This document shows, piece after piece, positions 1-5,071 of a DNA stretch of 6,872 bases. The position numbers and the translations under genes were made by a program. How positions within the stretch are numbered: the stretch's first letter is position 1; every line of letters starts with the position of its first letter. The notes under the pieces are model-generated. The model made no database searches. It was given only the letters and a program-made list of their open reading frames with translations, and was not told the DNA's origin. Source of the DNA: JANXLO01 sp043762265 (GTDB lineage Bacteria > Armatimonadota > Chthonomonadetes > Chthonomonadales > Chthonomonadaceae); NCBI GenBank assembly GCA_043762265.1, contig JAYUMV010000214.1:1-6872 (forward strand), in the 5' to 3' direction.

Positions 1-721
1 TGATCGAGACCTGGGTCGCAGGCTCCGCTTCCGCCATGGTGTCGGCCGCGGTTTCCGGATCGAGCGATTCGATCACCTCCGCGCCCTGCTGCGGACTGAG
101 CTGTTCCACGATGTCGGCGATGTCGGCGGGATGCAGGCGAGCCAATTTGTCGTGCGAGACTTTGAGCCGAATGCGCCCACCCGCCGTGCCCGCTTCCAGA
201 GTCTGGACATCGTCCCAGGCGATCAGGTTGGAGCGCAGGGGGCGGCGAAAGAGCCTGGCGGCCCGTTCGATCGGTTTGCTGATCCCACCCAGGCGGCGCA
301 GAGTCGCGCGCAGGCTGGCGTCTACCCCTACCACGCAGTACTGTTCGCCGCACTGGGCCAGACGGACATCGGAAACCCGCACCACGCGATAGTCCTGGAC
401 ATCGACGATCTGGCGATCCAGTACATCCCGCCGCAGGCGCAGGTCGGCGTCGGCGGGAAGATAAGGAACGATGGAATCCAGCGACTGCTTCAAATGAATG
501 TCGCCATAGATCTGACCGCTCCCTTTCGGGCCTTCCGGGTCCGGATCGAACTCCAGCAGACCGTACGGAACGCAAAACTCTCCGCTCTCGGTCTTCACGA
601 TGACGGCGTTGACCGAAGGCAGTCGCCCCCCCAGTACCGCGACCGCGTCGATGATCCTGCCTACAGACACGCCGTTGGGCGCCAGCACCTTTTTATCGAG
701 CAGTTGCGTCAGATACTTCAT
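1..721 (-). CDS. PRC-barrel / MgtE N-terminal-domain protein, 3' end outside window
   Basis: The frame is open for 240 codons from ATG at 721 to the left edge, so the C-terminus is missing. Residues about 15-60 look like a PRC-barrel (VGRIIDAVA, then AVIVKTESGEFCVPYGLLEF). Residues about 97-145 look like a second one (RDVLDRQIVDVQDYRVVRV, then VVGVDASLRATLRRLG). From about residue 190 the sequence KLARLHPADIADIVEQLSP begins the helical MgtE intracellular N domain. In known relatives this PRC + MgtE_N arrangement is usually followed by paired CBS domains, and it is linked to divalent-cation (Mg2+/Mn2+) transport or its regulation. Whether a transmembrane MgtE channel follows cannot be seen here. 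No signal peptide is visible, so the part shown should be cytoplasmic. The ATG has no SD, but its promoter places transcription start on the ATG itself. The long plus-strand frame over the same bases (131-844) is a shadow. Confidence 0.85.
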   Translation of the reverse strand, partial: MKYLTQLLDKKVLAPNGVSVGRIIDAVAVLGGRLPSVNAVIVKTESGEFCVPYGLLEFDPDPEGPKGSGQIYGDIHLKQSLDSIVPYLPADADLRLRRDVLDRQIVDVQDYRVVRVSDVRLAQCGEQYCVVGVDASLRATLRRLGGISKPIERAARLFRRPLRSNLIAWDDVQTLEAGTAGGRIRLKVSHDKLARLHPADIADIVEQLSPQQGAEVIESLDPETAADTMAEAEPATQVSI

Positions 722-727
722 GGTTCT

Positions 728-756
728 ATTATACAGGGAGGCCGCACCGGCGTCAA
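728..756 (-). promoter_or_regulatory. Sigma-70-type promoter of the MgtE_N/PRC gene, probably leaderless
   Basis: On the minus strand, TTGACG (751-756) is followed by a 17-nt spacer and a perfect TATAAT (728-733). Counting seven bases from the last T of the -10 box puts +1 at 721, which is the A of the ATG. No SD-like purine run lies between the -10 and the start. The layout is that of a leaderless mRNA. It lies directly downstream of the terminator at 769-804, so this gene is transcriptionally insulated from the genes to its right. Confidence 0.8.
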
Positions 757-768
757 CGCCCGTCCGTC

Positions 769-804
769 AAAAAAGGGGCCGGACACTTTGGTGTGTGTCC
801 GGCC
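769..804 (-). terminator. Rho-independent terminator
   Basis: A perfect 10-bp stem, GGCCGGACAC (777-786) against GTGTCCGGCC (795-804), closes an 8-nt loop. On the minus strand the stem is followed by CC and then six Ts (774-769). There is no T-run on the plus side, so it acts only on leftward transcription. It can end both the small-RNA unit at 769-869 and read-through from the secreted-protein operon. Confidence 0.88.
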
Positions 805-869
805 AGTGATCGCTCGGAGAGCGGTCAAAACGAGAAATGGGTGATCGTCGCTCGGAGAGTGAGCACGAT
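769..869 (-). ncRNA. Putative Pho-type-regulated small RNA, about 100 nt
   Basis: A transcript from the -10 at 874-879 to the terminator at 769-804 would be about 100 nt and has no credible ORF. It would contain three hairpins in series. The first is GATCGT-GCTC / GAGC-[G]-ACGATC (843-870), closing loop ACUCUCC. The second is GACCGCTC / GAGCGATC (808-826, one G-U pair), closing loop UCC. The third is the 10-bp terminator stem. The first two share the segment CTCTCCGAGCGA, so each shows a CUCC-type sequence at its apex, complementary to SD motifs. The downstream gene has its own promoter beyond the terminator, which argues for a separate RNA. An alternative is a leader with attenuation for the MgtE_N gene. 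The transcript itself is inferred; the promoter, hairpins and terminator are seen in the sequence. Confidence 0.5.
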
Positions 870-870
870 C
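808..870 (-). repeat. Two related hairpins with a shared 12-nt core
   Basis: TCGCTCGGAGAG on the plus strand occurs at 810-821 and 848-859, in both cases after GTGATCG-like sequence. Each copy sits inside its own inverted repeat (808-826 and 843-870). The stems differ in sequence outside the core while the pairing is kept, suggesting duplication followed by structure-preserving change. They form the body of the putative small RNA. Confidence 0.6.
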
Positions 871-873
871 TAT

Positions 874-927
874 AGTATAGTGACCGTGTGTTAAGCCGTT
901 GTTAAGAGACCGTTAATTTTCGGTTAA
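874..927 (-). promoter_or_regulatory. Pho-box-like promoter: four 11-bp TTAAC repeats plus a -10 box
   Basis: On the minus strand TTAAC recurs four times at exactly 11-bp spacing (927-923, 916-912, 905-901, 894-890). Each copy is followed by six variable bases. Ten bases after the last TTAAC is TATACT (879-874), a 5/6 match to the -10 consensus. There is no -35 hexamer: the expected position reads ACAACG and lies inside the repeats. This is the known geometry of activator-dependent Pho promoters. Bacillus PhoP sites are TT(A/C/T)A(C/T)A repeats at about 11 bp covering roughly -20 to -60, and cyanobacterial Pho boxes are PyTTAAPyPy(T/A) repeats. Here the array spans about -21 to -58. The regulator is inferred; another OmpR-family response regulator is possible. 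Confidence 0.62.
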
Positions 928-936
928 CTTCCTGCC

Positions 937-1923
937 CTATAGCCGTTGTTTGGCCGTCTTGATCCCAGCGTTTGCCTGCTGCAAACCGGACTCTGCTTTT
1001 TGGGACAGATCGCTATTCGATCCTGCCCACTGCTTGGCTTTCACGAAAGCATTCCTGGCGTCATGGTACCGCCGTGCTGCGATTAGCTTGATCCCAACCT
1101 CATAGTAGGCATAGGGATTTTCGGGCGCGTAACGGATCGAAGCGCGCAAATGGGCTAGTTGCTGCGCAGAAGAAGCGTCTCGAAAAGCATGGCGGTGCGT
1201 CCCGATGAAGAGGTGTGTCATCGCTTTCATCAGATCATAGTTTGGAGTTTCCCGCTGAAAAGATACGTTCCATTCCTGCGGCAGATATTGAAGCATTTGT
1301 TCTTTCGACATCGCCTTTTTGGATTGTCTCCGAGAAGGAGAAACGCTTGGTTCGGCCTGACGCTTCGACGCTTCCAGGGATGTCGTTGCTTTCAGATATC
1401 GCGGATTGGAACGAATCAGACGAGCCGTAGCGAATTCGTATTCCTCGACGGCTCTCGCCCACCAATCTCCTTTCGCTTCCGCCAGCGTGAGAGCAAACTC
1501 CATGTTTACAAGAGGATCCGAGCCGATCTCACTCGTCTCGCTACCCTTAGGCAGCCGATAAAACGCATCGATTGCTTCGGGATACCGCTTTTGCATCGCG
1601 TAGAGTTCTGCGAAGCCCAACATTATTTTCTGTTGCGCTGCTCCATTGGGATAATCCGTTTGCTTCGCCTGCCGAAATAGCTTTTCCGCATTTTGGAAAT
1701 CTCCATGATCCATGAGGATAAATGCTTGAGAGCCAATTTTGTTTGCTACGGCGCTGCGTATGGCCCAATCCGCAGGCTGAGGGCCGTACTTGACAACGCT
1801 TCCATCCGACGATGTCTGCCGATAAACGACCGCTTTGCTGCGATCCTGTGCATGCCCGTTACAGGCCTGTACCAGCAAAAGAGAAGCGGCGGCAATATTT
1901 CTCCGTGTTTTTGTTTGCTTCAT
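937..1923 (-). CDS. Secreted TPR-like protein (paralogue B), function unknown
   Basis: A 328-aa product from ATG at 1923. SD GGGGAG (1938-1933) lies 9 nt upstream, which decides this start over the in-frame TTG at 1932. Residues 1-25 are a signal peptide: basic MKQTKTRR, then a hydrophobic stretch, with likely cleavage after GHA. VQAC at residues 18-21 resembles a lipobox, but Q at -2 is atypical. Helix-pair repeats of TPR type are visible at about 66-95 (MDHGDFQNAEKLFRQA), 100-125 (LGFAELYAMQKRYPEA) and 271-301 (YYEVGIKLIAARRYHDAR). A middle block carries MSKEQMLQYLPQEW and IGTHRHAF. Those blocks are conserved in the neighbour at 2171-3127, so the two are tandem duplicates. A protein-protein interaction role outside the cytoplasm is likely; the partner is unknown. 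It is the last gene of the probable operon, and the Pho-like repeats begin 9 nt past its stop. Confidence 0.82.
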   Translation of the reverse strand: MKQTKTRRNIAAASLLLVQACNGHAQDRSKAVVYRQTSSDGSVVKYGPQPADWAIRSAVANKIGSQAFILMDHGDFQNAEKLFRQAKQTDYPNGAAQQKIMLGFAELYAMQKRYPEAIDAFYRLPKGSETSEIGSDPLVNMEFALTLAEAKGDWWARAVEEYEFATARLIRSNPRYLKATTSLEASKRQAEPSVSPSRRQSKKAMSKEQMLQYLPQEWNVSFQRETPNYDLMKAMTHLFIGTHRHAFRDASSAQQLAHLRASIRYAPENPYAYYEVGIKLIAARRYHDARNAFVKAKQWAGSNSDLSQKAESGLQQANAGIKTAKQRL

Positions 1924-1991
1924 TGAAATCAACTCCCCGTCCGTGCCAATGGCAGCGGACTTCCTGTGCTTGCCGGACGAAAGACTGTGGC

Positions 1992-2008
1992 TGCGTAAGG
2001 CTTACGCA
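1992..2008. promoter_or_regulatory. Operator-like palindrome in the gap between the TPR paralogues
   Basis: TGCGTAAG and CTTACGCA form a perfect 8-bp inverted repeat about a single central G. The loop is too short for a good RNA hairpin, so a dimeric regulator site is the more natural reading. It lies 69 nt upstream of the 328-aa gene. The whole 247-nt gap (1924-2170) contains no further ORF that I trust, no intrinsic terminator for the 318-aa gene, and no convincing -35/-10 pair. Confidence 0.3.
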
Positions 2009-2170
2009 AGACCCCATTGCCCCAATTTTTGGAAAGCACTGTTGTTTCGATGGCGTGACTATGCCACTTCACCGGATGTCGCAAGACACAAAAACGAAAA
2101 TGCCCGGGATTGTCGTTTAAGGTGCCTTTTGCCGAGATGTTTCTCTTTCATGTATGTGTTGAACGTTCTG

Positions 2171-3127
2171 TTATTCGAGTGAACCTAGCCTTAGTTCCGC
2201 TTCTTTCATACCTAGCGTCGTTTTCGCAGACAACTCCTTGTTCGGCCCCGCCAAATGTACACCCTTCACGAACGCATTCTTGGCGTCTTGGTACCGCCGT
2301 GCCTTGTTCAGTTGAATTCCATAGGCATAGTAAGAAAAAGCGTTCTTAGAGTCGTAACCGATCGAATCGCGCAGATGGGCCAGATACACCGAGTCAGGCT
2401 GATATCGAAAGTGATGTCCATGCGTGCCAATAAAACGATGCGTGATCGCTTTCATCGTGTCGTAGCGCGGACGGTCAGCATACAAACGCACGCTCCATTC
2501 AGGGGGTAGATATTGAAACATCTCTTCTTGAGACATCGCGTTTTCGGGAAACCGAGGCAGATGTTGGACGCCCGGCTCCGCCTGATTGCGCGCAGTCTCA
2601 AGTGTCTTTACCGCCTCTAGATAAGCAGGAATACCAATTACAATTCGAACCAGCGCATGGTCGTACTCATATACGGCTTCAGGCCATCGTTCGGCTCCTG
2701 CCAAGGTGAGCGCGTACTCCATGTGAGTAACGGCAGCTACCTGGGTATCACTCGTTTGCGGAAGCAAGTACAGTGCCTGGAAGTAGGACGCCGAGTCGGA
2801 ATAGCGCCTTTCGCTCGCACACAGTTCCGCCAGCCCCAGCAGCGTCTCAGCCTGAGACGAGCCGTCCGGAAAATCGGTTGCATAGGCTCTCAGAAACAGT
2901 TTTTCTGCTGCCTGGAAATTTTCCCGATCCATTGCGGAGTACGCTTTGACAGAAATCTTACCTGCTGCAAGAGCGTGTGCCCGTTTTGCCGCATCCTCTG
3001 GTAGCTCTTTGTTGACAGAGTACCCATCCGACCGTTCCTTCAGGCCGTCGTCCTTGTCAGTTTGTTGCGCACGTGTCCTGCTGCCCGCACACAGAAGCAC
3101 GGTCGCTAACATAATTGTGATTTTCAC
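2171..3127 (-). CDS. Secreted TPR-like protein (paralogue A), function unknown
   Basis: I prefer GTG at 3127 (318 aa). AAAGGA (3141-3136) sits 8 nt upstream, and the product then opens with a compact signal peptide, MKITIMLATVLLCAGSRTRA, cleaved before QQ. An ATG at 3151 would add eight residues (326 aa). That ATG overlaps the previous stop as TAATG but has no SD. TPR-like helix pairs are visible at about 62-90 (MDRENFQAAEKLFLRA), 95-118 (LLGLAELCASERRYSD) and 264-293 (YYAYGIQLNKARRYQDAK). The middle carries MSQEEMFQYLPPEW and IGTHGHHFRY. The order and spacing of these blocks match the 328-aa protein at 937-1923, so the two are diverged paralogues. It is tightly coupled to the upstream 548-aa gene. 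No enzymatic motif is recognised; an extracytoplasmic scaffold or binding role is inference. Confidence 0.82.
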   Translation of the reverse strand: MKITIMLATVLLCAGSRTRAQQTDKDDGLKERSDGYSVNKELPEDAAKRAHALAAGKISVKAYSAMDRENFQAAEKLFLRAYATDFPDGSSQAETLLGLAELCASERRYSDSASYFQALYLLPQTSDTQVAAVTHMEYALTLAGAERWPEAVYEYDHALVRIVIGIPAYLEAVKTLETARNQAEPGVQHLPRFPENAMSQEEMFQYLPPEWSVRLYADRPRYDTMKAITHRFIGTHGHHFRYQPDSVYLAHLRDSIGYDSKNAFSYYAYGIQLNKARRYQDAKNAFVKGVHLAGPNKELSAKTTLGMKEAELRLGSLE

Positions 3128-3150
3128 GTTAGTTTTCCTTTCGTAATGCA

Positions 3151-4797
3151 TTACGGAATCGCTGGATTGTACGGTGCGTTCCCCAATAATAATTGGGTCC
3201 AGATAGGAAATCCGGGGTGATCCTGAAGACCGGATGTAGTATGTCCGATTACTTGTCCGTCCCTTAGCCGATTACTAACGACCTGATCCACAGGCCACTG
3301 CCAACTGATCAGATGTAACGGCACGTATTTTGTTCCATAGCCATTTGTTGGCGGCGAATACATCATATAGGTAAAAAACGTATCGGTGATTTTGATATGC
3401 GAATTGTTCGCCACCTCAAATACACTGATACCGGTAAAAGGGCTGTCGTTACCAATACCATGAGTTCCATCGTCGGGACAGGTATTGCCTGCCTGCTGTT
3501 TCATAGGATAGGGATAGACGGTGTCCAGGCCCAGTCCTAACATATTGTTCGTCCAGACATGATCGACTCCTGCTACAGTATGGACCCTGCCGGGAACAAA
3601 AGTCTGCACATATTCCCAGTTACCATGACCGGCTGCATTGAACAGGTCCGGCGCCAAGGCAGTGCAATCCCAGCTTATTCCTATGTGATCGGGGTCGTTT
3701 CTCCCGCCGCCAGCGGCTACGCTTCCTGGCTGCGTGATAAAAACTTCGATCAGGCCAGTTGTGACAGTCGCCGTCGACGTCGGCTCCCAAACAGATACGA
3801 TTGAAGATGCCTTCACCTGACCAATCGCCGTTCTAGTGTAACTGTAGGCGGTAGGGTCAATCACCGTAATGTAAACAGTTGCGTTAACTTTAAGGGTTTC
3901 CGGAGCGCTGCCAGTGGCTGCACCTATATCTTTCCAGTAGAACCAAATGTCTTTCTGAAGCGAATCGACTAACTCGAAGGGCGTTAAGGCGGATAAATCC
4001 TGCGTCATTTCAAAGTCTTTGAATATGTCGCCAGGGATAGTCCATGTAAAGTTGTCGAAGTCTCCGGTAAGTCCGATCATGTCAGGTATCTGGTATCCAA
4101 TTTGTGGCTTGCACCCCTGACCGATCAAGATGTTCGCTGAATTATCGTCCTGCTTTATCGTAGTACCTCGCGGATTGAGTACAACCGGCCACGCAACTGC
4201 GCTGTAATGCAATTTGACATTGACCATCACATAAGGGGTAAACGATGTAGATGAAACCGTCGGTGAACAGGGAACAGTAAAACTCAAACCTGGGTTGTCC
4301 TTTACCCAGTAAAAGGAAGCTGCACTTCCCTTGGAGCTAGAATTAGAATTGTCCGTTGATACAATTTGAGCCTGTGGAAGTCCACAATCAGCCTGTAACG
4401 AAGAAGCTGAATCAGACGAGGAGGCATTTAGTGTGCAGTCTTGGTATATTACGGCAGACAGAGGCGGAAGGTCAGCGTTTTGCGACACCCAGGTAAAAGT
4501 CGCTATGATATTTCCCGAACATGAGGCTGTGCAAGGGCCATAAGGAGAAGAAGTGCTGCCTTCATACGATTGCCCCACCGCTACATAGGGATTTGAAGAA
4601 GAACCGAAGACACCCTGGACCTGACTGCTTCCATTGCTATAAGCGACTAAGTAGTATCCCGCATTCGCATTCGACATAAAGGCGAGGTTGATCAGACATA
4701 TCAATGGAACCAGAAGCAGACGGAACAGACAACGATCATGAAAGATGGATGATGTTCGCGATTGCACAGAAGACTTTAGAGTACGGTGGGACTGCAT
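3151..4797 (-). CDS. Large secreted orphan protein, first gene of the operon
   Basis: A 548-aa product from ATG at 4797, with a strong SD (GAAGGAG, 4813-4807) 9 nt upstream. It has a long basic n-region, a hydrophobic core (LFRLLLVPLICLINLAF) and a signal-peptidase-I site ANA-GYY after residue 46. The mature part is rich in Ser, Asn, Thr and aromatic residues, with Ser/Asn low-complexity tracts near residues 122-160. It has eight cysteines, which could all pair in an oxidising compartment. No further membrane segment or cell-wall anchor is seen. The last third has a conserved look: SWDCTAL, VDHVWTNNMLGLG, ITDTFFTYMMYSPP and YVPLHLISWQWP. This suggests a beta-rich extracellular domain, but I do not recognise a family with confidence. 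It shares an operon with the TPR-like pair, its stop overlapping the possible ATG of the next gene by one base. The role is unknown. Confidence 0.85.
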   Translation of the reverse strand: MQSHRTLKSSVQSRTSSIFHDRCLFRLLLVPLICLINLAFMSNANAGYYLVAYSNGSSQVQGVFGSSSNPYVAVGQSYEGSTSSPYGPCTASCSGNIIATFTWVSQNADLPPLSAVIYQDCTLNASSSDSASSLQADCGLPQAQIVSTDNSNSSSKGSAASFYWVKDNPGLSFTVPCSPTVSSTSFTPYVMVNVKLHYSAVAWPVVLNPRGTTIKQDDNSANILIGQGCKPQIGYQIPDMIGLTGDFDNFTWTIPGDIFKDFEMTQDLSALTPFELVDSLQKDIWFYWKDIGAATGSAPETLKVNATVYITVIDPTAYSYTRTAIGQVKASSIVSVWEPTSTATVTTGLIEVFITQPGSVAAGGGRNDPDHIGISWDCTALAPDLFNAAGHGNWEYVQTFVPGRVHTVAGVDHVWTNNMLGLGLDTVYPYPMKQQAGNTCPDDGTHGIGNDSPFTGISVFEVANNSHIKITDTFFTYMMYSPPTNGYGTKYVPLHLISWQWPVDQVVSNRLRDGQVIGHTTSGLQDHPGFPIWTQLLLGNAPYNPAIP

Positions 4798-4818
4798 TGT
4801 AAAAAACTCCTTCTTTCT

Positions 4819-4872
4819 GCAAAGTGCAAAGTACAGAGGCCGAAAAACGGTACTACAGGTAGATCGCAGGTA
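4819..4872 (-). promoter_or_regulatory. 5' leader of the secreted-protein operon, with short direct repeats
   Basis: The predicted leader (4875 to 4798) is about 78 nt. TACCTG occurs twice at 11-bp spacing just after the predicted start (4872-4867 and 4861-4856), the position of a repressor site. Near the SD there is a perfect tandem 7-mer, ACTTTGC twice (4832-4819). No known riboswitch is recognised and no terminator-like hairpin is present. Confidence 0.3.
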
Positions 4873-4881
4873 TCTGCAATT

Positions 4882-4910
4882 ATTATAACGGAATTAAATA
4901 AATTTGTCAA
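4882..4910 (-). promoter_or_regulatory. Perfect consensus sigma-70 promoter of the secreted-protein operon
   Basis: On the minus strand TTGACA (4910-4905), a 17-nt AT-rich spacer and TATAAT (4887-4882) match the consensus in all twelve positions. The predicted start is an A at about 4875. Only 13 bp separate the -35 box from the left end of the IS at 4924, so any upstream operator or UP element beyond that distance now comes from the IS. Confidence 0.88.
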
Positions 4911-4923
4911 CCATCACGATATT

Positions 4924-4938
4924 GTATCACCTCAATAA
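4924..4938 (+). repeat. IS left terminal inverted repeat
   Basis: GTATCACCTCAATAA matches the reverse complement of 6727-6741 in all 15 positions. Similarity continues inward imperfectly for about 10 more bases (TCCGGGGCCG against TCGCGGGACG) if one base is skipped on the right. Read outward, it contains GAGGTG, an SD-like hexamer. Confidence 0.88.
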
Positions 4939-5005
4939 TCCGGGGCCGCTCTCTTAATTGCCCGGCGCTCTTGCGCGGCAAAAGATACGCCTACACTTTT
5001 CGGCC

Positions 5006-5034
5006 TTGTCTTCTCGCTCGTTTGCCTGTATAGT
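5006..5034 (+). promoter_or_regulatory. Transposase promoter inside the IS
   Basis: TTGTCT (5006-5011), a 17-nt spacer and TATAGT (5029-5034) give 4/6 and 5/6 matches. The predicted start is near 5041, downstream of the earliest in-frame ATG (4958) and 31 nt before the ATG at 5072. This supports the shorter transposase. Confidence 0.6.
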
Positions 5035-5071
5035 AGCGTATCTCTTTAGACTGCTTGAGGCGGATGTGCCC

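Noticed and set aside
131..844. 237-codon plus-strand open frame over the MgtE_N/PRC gene
   Set aside because: It is antisense to a frame with clear PRC-barrel and MgtE_N sequence, has no promoter or SD that I can see, and runs through the promoter, terminator and hairpins.
721..869. Mg2+-sensing riboswitch leader for the MgtE_N gene
   Set aside because: No M-box-like architecture is recognisable, and a consensus promoter downstream of the terminator makes a regulated leader unnecessary, although simple attenuation is not excluded.
739..870. A plus-strand small RNA with GGA in hairpin loops, like CsrB/RsmZ sponges
   Set aside because: On the plus strand the loops would show GGA, but the best plus-strand promoter is poor (TTGCGT-N17-TATTAT) and no T-run terminator follows 870. 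The minus strand has both signals.
884..928. A CRISPR-like or satellite repeat
   Set aside because: The repeat unit is only 5 conserved bases at helical-turn spacing next to a -10 box, which fits a transcription-factor site.
1855..1923. Lipoprotein signal (VQAC) in the 328-aa TPR-like protein
   Set aside because: Gln at -2 is atypical, the paralogue's Cys at the matching place is preceded by Leu, and both proteins have a good signal-peptidase-I site before Gln a few residues later.
4958..5071. 38-codon N-terminal extension of the transposase from ATG 4958
   Set aside because: It lies upstream of the likely promoter at 5006-5034. The ATG at 5072 has a GAGG upstream, and the family-like coiled coil begins after it.
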